Shown: positions 23,781 to 33,450 of the stretch, one piece after another
Numbering within the stretch: position 1 is the first letter of the stretch
Layout: every line of letters starts with the position of its first letter
DNA from: Mayamaea pseudoterrestris
Taxonomy: Eukaryota; Bacillariophyta; Bacillariophyceae; Sellaphorales; Sellaphoraceae
Assembly (NCBI GenBank): GCA_027923505.1
Contig: BROI01000015.1
Span: forward strand, 620,001-684,000
DNA: 64,000 nt
Direction of reading: 5' to 3'
Program-made: the position numbers and the translations under genes
Notes under the pieces: generated by a model
What the model saw: only the letters and a program-made list of their open reading frames with translations
Databases searched by the model: none
Told to the model about the DNA's origin: nothing

Positions 23781-25157
23781 ATGTTGTATCACTCGCCTCG
23801 CACAGACAAGATGAGCAGCGACTCTCCATGCGCAACGATGGAGTCTCCTGCTGGAAACTTTGATAGCTTGGCCGCTTCGCTTCGTCGTTCTACAGTCGCT
23901 GCTAGGTCGGGTTCTGCAGCATTTGCAAGTAGTATTGGACGCTATTTTCCGAGATCCATGGAGCCGGCACAGGAGGATTCAAGCGGAAATGAATCTGACC
24001 CGGTACCTTATACCCGTACGCGAACGCGCGCCGTGGCTTCTCGCAATACACCCATGGCAAGTCCTGTCCGACGATCATCGCGGACCCGCTTGACGGTGGC
24101 TAGTTCACCTCGCGTGTCATCAGCTTTCGCTGCCGCCGCTAGACCTGCATCCCGATCCGTTGCGACTGCGCGGCGCCTTACTTCGGCTCCTGCCGCTCGC
24201 AAGCGCGCCGTCGGCAGTGCACCTTCCAGCTCTCGCAAGAAGGCACGCACTGGAGATTCGAGACAGTCGCCAATTGGAACCCTGAAGAATGATGCAGATT
24301 ATGACTACGACTCCAAGCCTGCTGCGGCAATTCTGCCAGACAATGGTTCGGATTGTTGCATTTGCATGACTTGTCCGGAAAGTCAGCAACGCTCCGCGGT
24401 CGATGGATGCGATCATCAATTTTGCTTTGATTGCATTGCGAAGTGGTCCAATCAGGAGAACTCTTGTCCTTTGTGCAAGGCTCGCTTTACCAAGATTACC
24501 CGCTGCAACCCATTGTCAAAGGCCGAACGCGACCAGACGAAAGCGTCCAACTCCAAGACGGTCAAGAAGAGAAGCCAGAGAATGGATTTGGCTTTTGAAA
24601 ATAGTGCGTTGGAAGGTTTGCTTGCCACCATTCAGGCTCGGAATGATCCTGGTATGCGGGCGTTTCACGCCAACGGAGGCTTTAATGGTGGCATTTTCGT
24701 TGAGACCCGAAGTATGTTTGCCCTTGGCGGTGGCCGGCGACGTGTCACCTTTCAAGAAACGTTGGATATGGACGAGGATGACGATGATGATGACTTTCTC
24801 GACAATTATGGGGGATTTTACCCACCGGGAGACGTGACTGCAGGTATATCTGGCTTCCAGCGATTGCAGCAGATGCGAACGGCGTCTCGTACTCGTGCCG
24901 CTCCTGCTGCATTTGCAGCTTCTCGAAGCGGTTCAAGTCGCTCATCACACGGTCGCAGCACGATTGGTCGGGCTCCTCACATGTTTTCTATTTCTCGCAT
25001 GTCCGCGCCATCCATGGTTGATGTGCAGCGCTCTGAACGTGCCGCGACGAGTTTGCGTCGTGGCAGTCTTGGCTCCAGCGCTGCACGACCATTGGAGATT
25101 GCGGATTCGGATGATGAAGACGAAGTTGAAGTCCTGGAAGTGATGCGGTCGACGTGA
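23781..25157 (+). CDS. RING-HC finger protein, putative E3 ubiquitin ligase
   Basis: Single exon, 458 aa, from the ATG at 23781. The N-terminal 170 residues are Arg/Ser/Ala-rich and disordered. A C3HC4 RING follows at about 192-232: CCIC, then DGCDHQFCFDCI, then SCPLC, with spacing typical of RING-HC ligases. Behind it lies NPLSKAERD and a conserved-looking region with an acidic stretch (MDEDDDDDDFLDNYGG). The end is again Ser/Arg-rich and finishes with an acidic tail, DSDDEDEVEVLEV, that resembles SUMO-interacting motifs next to acidic residues. A SUMO-targeted nuclear ubiquitin ligase is therefore possible, though this is an inference. Confidence 0.85.
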   Translation: MLYHSPRTDKMSSDSPCATMESPAGNFDSLAASLRRSTVAARSGSAAFASSIGRYFPRSMEPAQEDSSGNESDPVPYTRTRTRAVASRNTPMASPVRRSSRTRLTVASSPRVSSAFAAAARPASRSVATARRLTSAPAARKRAVGSAPSSSRKKARTGDSRQSPIGTLKNDADYDYDSKPAAAILPDNGSDCCICMTCPESQQRSAVDGCDHQFCFDCIAKWSNQENSCPLCKARFTKITRCNPLSKAERDQTKASNSKTVKKRSQRMDLAFENSALEGLLATIQARNDPGMRAFHANGGFNGGIFVETRSMFALGGGRRRVTFQETLDMDEDDDDDDFLDNYGGFYPPGDVTAGISGFQRLQQMRTASRTRAAPAAFAASRSGSSRSSHGRSTIGRAPHMFSISRMSAPSMVDVQRSERAATSLRRGSLGSSAARPLEIADSDDEDEVEVLEVMRST

Positions 25158-25284
25158 GCTAATGAAGGCGTAGCGCGGTAGCAATACAAGCTAGTTGTGG
25201 ACTCTTAATTGTAAAACCGGTTAGTTTTAAATGCTTACTCTGCCACTCTTTTAATCATATTGCACTGTCTGCCTTCCCGTGTAC

Positions 25285-26562
25285 CTACTCGTACGAAAAA
25301 GACTGAGGAAACAAAGTCTTACGTTCCATCCACTCTTGTTCCGTAATGCCCAAGCCAACTCCGCCATTATTACCGGTGGATCCATTGTGATTGGCCATTT
25401 CTACACCATGCAAGCGCTCAATGGTGCGGCAATTGGGACAGAGAATGTACTCGGCGTCTTGAATGCAGTAGATGCGACCTCCGCATGATCCACAGTAGTG
25501 CATTGTCATGGCGTCTTGCGCAATGTAGTTCATCGTTTCCGCTGTAAAGCCACGCAGTGGTACCGACACGCCGCGGGCAATCTCAATCGTTGGTTGCGAC
25601 AGCGCCATGGACGAATGGGTTTGTTGCTGATCGAGATAGGTCGGAGTTGCTTGCGGCGGTGGCACGTACTGTCCATGCCCACTATTGAACTGCAAGGCGG
25701 GAGGAGGCGTATACATCTGCTGCGACTGAGGCGCTGTTGTATAGACCGTCGTTGTATGCTCTTGAGTCCGCAAGGGCGCCGAAGGAGTCGAGGGCTGGTG
25801 CGTGCATCCCGTCGGCGTATAATGACGATGCATCCGCGGCGGAGAGCTTGGTGTTGTCAATGAGCAACAATGACCAAGATTCGACTCTTGCGATTTCTGC
25901 TGCTGCTGCAAGCGATGCTTCTGCTGCTGCTGCAAGCGATGCTGCTGCTTGAATGGCGATTCAGTCTTGACGGCAGCTTCCATTTTCGGCGCAACGTGAA
26001 TGGTCGATCCGACAATGGGCGGCGGCGCAGGTTGTCCCATGGACGCGCGTCGCTGCTGGTTGGCTTGCTCCATGCGTGCATCCCGTTGGTGCGACTGCTG
26101 CGCCAGACTGCCAAGTACATCCCGCGCACCCCGCAAGAGACAGTCACTAGTCATTTCCTTGCGTTGCGTATCCATCGTCGCGGTAGAAAAGGACGTGTAG
26201 ATGGATCCAGACGCGATGGACCGACTTCCACTGACATTTCGGTTGCTCGGCTCGACAAGCGCTGTTGGAAAGCCAGAAGAGGCAGACGAGACGGAAGTAT
26301 GCGACGGGAGTGGTTTGAAGTCGAGCTGCACGGGAGTTTTTGGTTTCGGTGACTTGCTTTTGCTCTGTCGCTGAAAGAATATGGCAAAGAGGCGTTTCTT
26401 GGGGGTCTTTTTCGGAGTGCTGTTTACGTTCGCATCTTCCACGTCTCGCCAGAGGCTTTCAAATGGATTGGGCGGCGTCATGGTCGGCGAGCTGAGTACC
26501 GACGCAGAGCCCGAACCGATGTAAGTATCCATGCTGTTGGTTTCAAGGGAGCGAATGTTCAT
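25285..26562 (-). CDS. Gln-rich protein with C-terminal CIQDA zinc ribbon (paralog of the 34857 and 55639 genes)
   Basis: Single exon, 425 aa. The N-terminal part has basic clusters (KKTPKKRLFAIFF, QSKSKSPKPKTP). The middle is Gln/Pro-rich with two HRLQQQQK repeats encoded by a duplicated stretch near 25905-25945. The C-terminal 70 residues hold a compact Cys motif at about 357-378, CGSCGGRIYC-IQDAEYILCPNCR, then GGVGLGITEQEW. The same domain ends the proteins at 34857 and 55639 (CFGC...CIQDADFVLCPTCR...GGVGLGFTYDS). The four Cys pairs suggest a zinc ribbon; function is unknown. The layout of long disordered Q-rich tail plus small zinc module resembles transcription or signalling adaptors. 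Confidence 0.75.
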   Translation of the reverse strand: MNIRSLETNSMDTYIGSGSASVLSSPTMTPPNPFESLWRDVEDANVNSTPKKTPKKRLFAIFFQRQSKSKSPKPKTPVQLDFKPLPSHTSVSSASSGFPTALVEPSNRNVSGSRSIASGSIYTSFSTATMDTQRKEMTSDCLLRGARDVLGSLAQQSHQRDARMEQANQQRRASMGQPAPPPIVGSTIHVAPKMEAAVKTESPFKQQHRLQQQQKHRLQQQQKSQESNLGHCCSLTTPSSPPRMHRHYTPTGCTHQPSTPSAPLRTQEHTTTVYTTAPQSQQMYTPPPALQFNSGHGQYVPPPQATPTYLDQQQTHSSMALSQPTIEIARGVSVPLRGFTAETMNYIAQDAMTMHYCGSCGGRIYCIQDAEYILCPNCRTIERLHGVEMANHNGSTGNNGGVGLGITEQEWMERKTLFPQSFSYE

Positions 26563-27262
26563 TTGGATAGATTGCTTGCTTGGGTGGTGCTACTGTAGAT
26601 TATGTTCGTCGACAAGCCGTAAATGATATGTGAACAATGTCCGAAAGAGACGGGAAAACCGAGCGAGTCTATGCAAGTAGACGGGCTTGCAAAACTGTGA
26701 ACGACTCGTCGAAGCAAACTCTTTGTTCTTTTCGAGCAAGTGTGAATGAAAGACAGTCATAATGAAGAATGCCTGTCGAAAGAACGCCATGCCGACGCGC
26801 TGTCGAGAATTCCAATGATTTCACGATCAAAGATTCTGTACTTTCGTTGTCTCGCCATATAATGCATTCTTGTGCATTAATGTAGTATCCTCTGTCTCGC
26901 TGTACATAACTCATTTGGTCAGGAGAGACAGACTGGCAAGGCTGTGCGATGTGCGATCGGTGGTCCATCATGGTGTTCGTGGCGCGAGAATTGCGTTGCA
27001 ATGTCGTACCGGTTCTCTGGAGACTCGTACCACGACTTGTCGACCAATCAAAACGCACATTCCACTCGCGCCGCGACACACGCGCGGCAAAGAATTCAAC
27101 GCACCCCTTGACCGAAATTTGATCGACAGGGCCGACTGCGATACGAAAGGCAGAGACCAGCCGCACCATTTTCGCTCTTTGAAAAGTTCTGGCGCATTCA
27201 TTGACTTATCCGGAGTGGCATTGGTAGCATCGAGACGAATACTTCATCATCAGAGAACAACA
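26563..27262. other. Divergent intergenic region
   Basis: 700 bases between the Q-rich gene and the SBBP gene. Open frames on both strands overlap one another and show no family signal. The plus frame that extends upstream of 27263 looks non-coding, as the signal peptide begins at 27263. Confidence 0.45.
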
Positions 27263-29434
27263 ATGCGCGTCACTGTTCCTTGCTTGACGGCTCTGGCTCT
27301 ACTTGCCTTGTCGTCGCAGACCTTGGCGGATGATGCCGCAGCTTCTGCATTCCAGCCATCAGCTCTCCAAACAGGCCCAGACTCTCTGGGCAGCTCCTTT
27401 GCCGCGTCCGCCTACTATAACGCTGCGGATCAATCTGTTTGGGTTGTCGGATCAACGTATGGAACGGCTTTTTCGCCCAGCTCACCAATCTCCAGCGACG
27501 ATGATTTCAGAGGCGGCTGCTTCTTTGCTAGTATTAACGTTACAGGAGCGGATGGAATACAGTGGAAGCAAAAGCAAACATTCGCCATGCCAGGTGTCGA
27601 ACAATCATGTACAAACATGCTGATCCAGTCCTCCCAACGCGTCTTGGCGACTGGCTACGCGCAACAAGGAAACGCTTTGAACGATCAGTACGAACCAGGA
27701 GGCTACAATGATGTGGCGCAGTTTGGAATGGTAGTCGATTTGGCCTTCAATCCAAGCGGTAGTCCGTTTTTGACGCTGCAGGGCGGACATTTGATGCAGG
27801 AGAGCACCATTACATATCCAGTAGACATTGACACGCAAGCAGGCGATAACTACGCGTATATCTTGTCCATGGAGACGAGTGAAGATGTATCCGCACAGGA
27901 TGGAGGAGGAGCAACGCAGCAAGATCCGGCGCGATTCTTTCGTTACGGGTCGAGTCAGTACGGCATGGTGGTGACGCAAGTTTCGCTCACGCCCGAGTCA
28001 ACCTCTAGCAGCACCTCTATGAGTACCGAATATACGAATAATGGAAACATGCAAGTTCTTGGAGAAACGTGGAGAAAGTTCTACGCCACAAATACAGGAG
28101 CAACAGTCCACGCGGCGGGGCTCTTGAAGGTCTCAGATGATATTCTGCTCGCAGTCGGTACTACTTCGGGACATGGCGATGCCTTTGGTAAGGATGCAAT
28201 GTCGGGTGATGATCTGGATGGCTTTATTACAAAAATCAATCCTGCTACCGGAAAAATGGCTGGGAGCTGGGACGATCCGAGCAACCTTGCATCGGTTCGC
28301 TTGCAATCCATGAATCGACGTGACGATTGGGTCTCGGGCCTTTGCCATAACCCGAGGGATTCGAGTAGCATTTACGTCGTTGGAGCGACCAAGGGTCGGA
28401 TAGATCCTGATGCACCTGAATCGATGCATTCTGACAGTGTCCAGGCGTTTGTCATGAAGGTGAACGTGTATACACTGACGCCTACGTGGATTCGGCAGCT
28501 CCCCGCTCCAGACAGCGACCAACAACCATCCTCTGTGCGCGCGTCGGCATGCACAGTCACCCCTGATGGTGGCTCCATATACTTTGGAGGCATTGTTGAA
28601 AATGGCAGTGTACTGTCCCTCTCTGGCACGCAAACATCCTTTGGCGGGGATGATGTGTTTGTTGCCAAGCTGGACGCCAGCAATGGTGCCCTCAAGTTTG
28701 TCCGTCAATTTGGAAGCGAGACGAACGACGAAATTGCCATGCGAGGCGGACTATCCACCGACAGTGTGGGGAATGCGATTGTTGTCGGTAACACGTTTGG
28801 AAGTTTGTATCGAACCCGAGGTCAAGACGAAGATTCTAGCACACAACAATCCGACGTCTTTGTGGCTACTATCGGAGCATTTAACGGCAAGCTTGTCCTC
28901 CCTGTGCGACTTGGCGAGTCGGATTTAAATTCGGACTCGGACGAGAGCGATCAGAGCGGTGAGGCTGGCGAGATTGCTGAACCAAAGTGGGCAGGCATTT
29001 TCTTTATATTCTTTGGTATAATTGCCGCCGCCACATGCATGTGTTGTATCATCCGAAGGCGACGAGAGCGAGAGGTCGCAACGGACCGCAAGAAAGTCTT
29101 GGACTATATCGGTGACTTTGATGTGGAGGACGTTGATCTCAAGCACTCTGCGACAGGTGGATGGCATTGCTCATACGCGGGCCCGCTCGCGCATGGCATC
29201 AACAACAAGTCTCGCTTCCGGCGGTCATTCTCAGATTACGTAGACCAAGAAGTGGATATCACATCCCCATTGACAGATGCCGCAGATTACGCCGATTCCT
29301 TGTTTATGACGGCGTCGGAAACGCCAAGGCTACGTAGTGCTGTCAACATTGACGACGGGGGCCTGAGCTTTACGGAGAGCTTGAGCCAAAAGCAAAATGG
29401 TGCAAGAGGCGGCTGGGGTCGCGACATTATATAA
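27263..29434 (+). CDS. Type I membrane protein with SBBP-like beta-propeller repeats
   Basis: 723 aa from the ATG at 27263, which opens a clear signal peptide (MRVTVPCLTALALLALSSQ). The large ectodomain holds repeats of the SBBP type, for example GDDVFVAKLDASNGALKFVR then GGLSTDSVGNAIVVGNTFG, and similar 'SIYVVGATKG...AFVMKVN' and 'ILLAVGTTSG...GFITKIN' blocks, which together would form a beta-propeller. A single membrane helix (about 575-597, WAGIFFIFFGIIAAATCMCC) is followed by RRRRERE and a cytosolic tail of about 125 residues with acidic and Ser/Thr-rich parts. It is probably a cell-surface or endomembrane receptor or wall-associated protein; the ligand is unknown. Confidence 0.8.
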   Translation: MRVTVPCLTALALLALSSQTLADDAAASAFQPSALQTGPDSLGSSFAASAYYNAADQSVWVVGSTYGTAFSPSSPISSDDDFRGGCFFASINVTGADGIQWKQKQTFAMPGVEQSCTNMLIQSSQRVLATGYAQQGNALNDQYEPGGYNDVAQFGMVVDLAFNPSGSPFLTLQGGHLMQESTITYPVDIDTQAGDNYAYILSMETSEDVSAQDGGGATQQDPARFFRYGSSQYGMVVTQVSLTPESTSSSTSMSTEYTNNGNMQVLGETWRKFYATNTGATVHAAGLLKVSDDILLAVGTTSGHGDAFGKDAMSGDDLDGFITKINPATGKMAGSWDDPSNLASVRLQSMNRRDDWVSGLCHNPRDSSSIYVVGATKGRIDPDAPESMHSDSVQAFVMKVNVYTLTPTWIRQLPAPDSDQQPSSVRASACTVTPDGGSIYFGGIVENGSVLSLSGTQTSFGGDDVFVAKLDASNGALKFVRQFGSETNDEIAMRGGLSTDSVGNAIVVGNTFGSLYRTRGQDEDSSTQQSDVFVATIGAFNGKLVLPVRLGESDLNSDSDESDQSGEAGEIAEPKWAGIFFIFFGIIAAATCMCCIIRRRREREVATDRKKVLDYIGDFDVEDVDLKHSATGGWHCSYAGPLAHGINNKSRFRRSFSDYVDQEVDITSPLTDAADYADSLFMTASETPRLRSAVNIDDGGLSFTESLSQKQNGARGGWGRDII

Positions 29435-29885
29435 CATTTTTGAGGCGCTGATAGCATTCTTTATATCATACTTTATTCGATCTGTATCTGCAATCTCGCG
29501 TCCCCACCTGCCACCAAACCTCATCCTCTCAACGCTCGACTTGCACCCGCGAGCTCTCTCCCAATCTTTCATTGGACGATATCATAATCTGTCCTTTAAG
29601 GCTGCCTCGGTTATCGGAAGAACAAGCTGCCCCTACTTTCGTCGACGCCGCTCGCATGGCTAGCAAGTCGGAAACAGCATTACCTCGCCTGTCTCGTATA
29701 ATTGCTCTGGTCGTGTTGCGCTCATGATCGTCCGAAAGTGGGCAGGAATTGGCGTCAAAGAATAAACTAACGAAGATCGCTTCCGGGAAACGGATTCCGT
29801 GAGTACCGTAGCGACCTTTATTATTCATTCATTCACGCTTACTCTATGATTGCGTCATGATGACGAAGCGAGGCATGCCAGTCTT
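29435..29885. other. Intergenic region left of copy A
   Basis: About 450 bases of unique sequence up to the duplication boundary. No gene is recognised. The last bases before the boundary (near 29880, gtctt) differ from the flank of copy B, which is retroelement. Confidence 0.45.
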
Positions 29886-29964
29886 GTAATTCGCCGCACT
29901 TCTGAAGCGAATATACATGACCATCACTACTACTTAAACCTTTATCACATTAACTACAACAGTC

Positions 29965-32529
29965 ATGCCGACTGCTTCTCCACAACTAGGTGTGAGTCGA
30001 AATCGATCGCTGGCGCTAGGTGATGTCTTCAAAGCCCATCAGCAGGCTGACGAGGACGATGACCCTGACGGCGACGAGGATGCCTCTCGCTTTGGTACCA
30101 CGAGCACTATTCACCATTTATATCGGTCTCATCAGCGAGGAGACGGCAGGGAAGATATGAGTGAGGTGGGCAATCAGAGTGTCTCAACAATTGGTAGCTC
30201 CCGTAGTAAAAAATCGAGTGCATCTGGGCGCATCAAAGAAACGCGAGGTAGCAGCGGACGAGCCGTCATCAAACGAACAACCTCGCGACGAGTCGACCCT
30301 TCCACAAGTGCTGCAGCTGCTAGTGGACTTATTGAGTTATTGAGTCCAAAACCTGCCACGAAGAAGCCCGTTGGAGATGACAATACGCATGACGAGGAAG
30401 AATCAATCGCAATCACAATCGAGACGTCAGAAACACCCACCGGAGGAGAGGTAACGAAACGACGACTTCCTTCGCGAGCTAAGTCGATTGATTCTGTCAT
30501 GGATCACAAGCCGCGAGGCGAGAAGCGAGGTGAATCGGGTCGGCGGACTACTGCATCGCGTCGCAATTTTTCGCACACGGGCGGAGGAGGCCCAAAGGCA
30601 TCAACTAAAGAAGACTCTGCTCCGGCATCGCCTGCCGAGCCCAAGGATGAAGCTACATCCAAGGGAACACACCGACGCTACCATTCGCATCCGGTGGAAG
30701 GCTCTAAGAAGAGTGAACATGAAAAAGGTACCGAAAAGGAGGTAGGGCGCAAGACGAGCAGTAGACAAGGCAGCAGCAACAAGGGTAGTCGGCAGCATTC
30801 TAGCAGCAGGACTGAAAAGGACAGTGCTGAGAAGGACCTCACTAGCAGTGGCAACGCTAGTAACAAAGAATCGCACCGCTCTGCACCCAGAAAGACCTCT
30901 TCGTCTCGAGTAACATCGCGCGCAACGAAAACTGATATAACTACTTCTTCACCCAGACGATCATCCAAGCCGGAACACGAAAGTAAACCCAAGCGATCAC
31001 CTAGCAAACGACAAATATCCGAGTCAAAACAATCTGCTATGCACGAAAGTGCCGTCAGCCTGAAGTATCCTTCAAACGAAGATGTTAACACGGAGCAAGT
31101 TCATTCTTCTAAGCACCATGCGCCTTCGAAGGGACGAGCAGCTAGAAAACCTTCCAACCACGAAAAGGCTAAGTCTAACAGTGATCGGCAAAAAGTTCGA
31201 GAAGTCAGCCCACCGCGAGAAAAGCTTGTAGATGATTATGGATATGGCCCAGGCAGTCCCGGAAGGAGTCCCAAAAAGTCGGTTAGTAGGCCCGATGTTG
31301 AGCTCGATGAACCTAGTGACGCGAGCAGTAGCATAGACTGCTATAAAGCTGAGCAAGGTTCCTCTGATGAGAGCAGCGATGGGTCTGATCACGTCGACAC
31401 ATCCGATGATGATGATGACGACGAGGACGGCTACGCCAACCCCTATAGTTCAAAGAGCAGACGTAAAGGGAACTATTACGATGACGACGAGGACACTGTT
31501 TTGCAGTTTGATCCCACCCAACATGATGGCGTGCAGGAAGTCAAACGAGCCGGGTCGATGCAGTACGAATTTGAAGGTGCCGATGGTACTTCAGTAGTGG
31601 GGCAAATTACCGAGCTGGCAGATCCTGTTGGCGAAATACAAATGCTTGCGGCTCAACAGGAGAATGACCGACAAAAAGACATTTTGTTTGACTTTCTAGA
31701 TGGTGATGACGAGGTGATCGGACAACATTGCGACGTGAATGAAGATTTGACATCTGACAACGACCAAGAAACGCAGGTCGACGCTGACGGAACTGAGCTG
31801 CAAATCGAAGGCAGTGCACATGAGTTCCAGCCGCCCATGCATTTCGAAATGCCTGCTCACGATGTGAACGACGACGACGAAAAACGATTAGAGCTTGATG
31901 ATCGCGATCAGCGACAGGACAGCTGGTCAAAAACAGACGATGACGATCCCCTTTCACCGACGCAAGAGGCATCCTCGAAAAAGAAAAAGGTAGTGTTAAG
32001 GCGGGCGTCGCGTAAAATTTCAGGGAATTCCACACAGCATGCTCGGTCCAAGAGCGAAGGTGTGGCGTATCATGAGAAGCACCAGCAAAGTAAGGAGAAG
32101 AAACGGCGAGACGGGCAGAAAAAGACCAGCTCTGATGACCAAGCACTGCTTATCGCCCCCTTATCGCCATCAAAAACAGTTCCTAAGGTTAAAATGTTTA
32201 GCTTTGCAGACAGCTTCCGTCTTGACAAGGATGACGATGACGACAATGAGGGAGTAGATGGGGAGGCGGATGCACCGCCGCAAGTACCTGACGTGAATCA
32301 ACCAGCGACGGCTTCGCCGACGAAGGAGTCGGGGTCGCCCAAGAAGGCCACGAAGAAGAAGGGCAAGGGACTTAGCGGCATCGGGCGCTACTTTGGCCGA
32401 AACAAACGGCAAGACGATGACGATGACATGATGTCTGTGGGAAGTACAAGCATCGGCTTCTTTAATTCAGTGAAGGCGAAACATCAGCTTCTTGGCGACG
32501 ACTCGAGTGTCGAGTCGGGTCTGTACTAA
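29965..32529 (+). CDS. Charged low-complexity protein, 854 aa (copy A)
   Basis: Single exon. Most of the protein is disordered: a Ser/Lys/Arg-rich first half with many SS, RK and SP pairs (for example GRSPKKSVSRPDVELDEPSD), a strongly acidic middle (TSDDDDDDEDGYANP, DDDEDTVLQFDP), and a basic C-terminal segment (KKATKKKGKGLSGIGRYFGR) before the end SVESGLY. A short region around VQEVKRAGSMQYEFEGADG, followed by VVGQITELADPVGEIQMLA, looks better ordered. There is no catalytic motif, membrane segment or signal peptide. The copy at 50751 differs by scattered residues and two in-frame single-codon indels, so both frames have been kept open under selection or are recent. A nuclear or cytoskeletal scaffold is possible but not shown. 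Confidence 0.75.
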   Translation: MPTASPQLGVSRNRSLALGDVFKAHQQADEDDDPDGDEDASRFGTTSTIHHLYRSHQRGDGREDMSEVGNQSVSTIGSSRSKKSSASGRIKETRGSSGRAVIKRTTSRRVDPSTSAAAASGLIELLSPKPATKKPVGDDNTHDEEESIAITIETSETPTGGEVTKRRLPSRAKSIDSVMDHKPRGEKRGESGRRTTASRRNFSHTGGGGPKASTKEDSAPASPAEPKDEATSKGTHRRYHSHPVEGSKKSEHEKGTEKEVGRKTSSRQGSSNKGSRQHSSSRTEKDSAEKDLTSSGNASNKESHRSAPRKTSSSRVTSRATKTDITTSSPRRSSKPEHESKPKRSPSKRQISESKQSAMHESAVSLKYPSNEDVNTEQVHSSKHHAPSKGRAARKPSNHEKAKSNSDRQKVREVSPPREKLVDDYGYGPGSPGRSPKKSVSRPDVELDEPSDASSSIDCYKAEQGSSDESSDGSDHVDTSDDDDDDEDGYANPYSSKSRRKGNYYDDDEDTVLQFDPTQHDGVQEVKRAGSMQYEFEGADGTSVVGQITELADPVGEIQMLAAQQENDRQKDILFDFLDGDDEVIGQHCDVNEDLTSDNDQETQVDADGTELQIEGSAHEFQPPMHFEMPAHDVNDDDEKRLELDDRDQRQDSWSKTDDDDPLSPTQEASSKKKKVVLRRASRKISGNSTQHARSKSEGVAYHEKHQQSKEKKRRDGQKKTSSDDQALLIAPLSPSKTVPKVKMFSFADSFRLDKDDDDDNEGVDGEADAPPQVPDVNQPATASPTKESGSPKKATKKKGKGLSGIGRYFGRNKRQDDDDDMMSVGSTSIGFFNSVKAKHQLLGDDSSVESGLY

Positions 32530-32848
32530 CTTTAAGTGGAGACACGAATACGTAAGCGGCATCGCATGCTATTGGTAGTCATCAAAACGACTTAGTGGAG
32601 TATTTTGCCAACGTATGGGGGTCGCTGCTGCTTCTGCTGCATGCTCATTGCGAGGACGATGTGTTATCAACTTGGACTGCGCGGACGAGACATGACTCTC
32701 AGTAGTTTGTGGATGCTAGCATTGTTAAAATAATTTGCATTGTATTATCTTAACACTCTATCTATGGGCACTTTGAGTTTTGGCGTTAATGTGGCAACGA
32801 GTTAGCAAGTCGGCAGCTGCGTATAAACATAGCACGAAACGTGGGTCT
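32530..32848. other. 3' intergenic region
   Basis: 319 bases between convergent genes of copy A. A short ctgcttctgctgc run is longer here than in copy B. No gene is seen. Confidence 0.4.
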
Positions 32849-33450
32849 TTAAGGCACTTCAGTGAACACTATTTCCAAATCAACGTCATACTTTCTTTGT
32901 AGAAAACCAATAACCTTGTTAAGCCGGCTGTCACACTTGCCCAAGCTTGATTTAAGGTAGCGTCGGCGACCTCCACACGCCTTGCATATGCAACCAAGTA
33001 AGTAGCACCATTCGTAGTTGCGCTTGAGCCTGCATTTGTTCCTCGGGCAAAGCTAATGGAATAAAACGGAATAAGCCTGAATGTGAGATTTGCGTGTTTT
33101 ATCGCAAAATATTTCGATGACCACTATCTTCAACGAACCTTGATGGTTGTAAGCGCTCGCTCGTCATGCTGCGCTAGCAAAGCGGTCTCATCATTTTCAA
33201 TCAGCTTTCGCGCAGACGAATCCACGTCAACTTGTTCGCCAGGAGCAACATAGTCGTAGTTAGCGCCAAAACACTTTTCGATAATGTTGATCGTCTTCTG
33301 ATAAGCCTGTTGTCCGATGCGATTGATTTCCTTCTGCGATATATCTCCCTTTCCATTCAAAGATATCTGATACAGCAAGCCCGAGGCGACGACATTCCTT
33401 GTCGTGTGGCACAGCACTAGAAAGATTAAAAGTTTTCTTCTAATTGGCAT
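32849..33450 (-). CDS. Secreted Cys-rich protein, 171 aa (copy A)
   Basis: Exon 1 33139-33450 opens with a signal peptide (MPIRRKLLIFLVLCHTTRNV). Exon 2 32849-33052 follows an 86-base intron and encodes a Cys- and Arg-rich end (LCPRNKCRLKRNYEWCYLLG then CICKACGGRRR). The frame of exon 2 is supported by comparison with copy B: the two substitutions between the copies (GGT/GGC and CGG/CGA) are silent only in this frame, while the alternative open frame would change amino acids. The donor is weak (GTTCGT here, GTTTGT in copy B). A small secreted or lumenal protein; no family recognised. Confidence 0.65.

Noticed and set aside
26669-27169. 166-codon minus-strand frame in the spacer before the SBBP gene
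   Set aside because: It overlaps open frames on the other strand, has no motif, and lies between two divergent genes whose promoters it would occupy.
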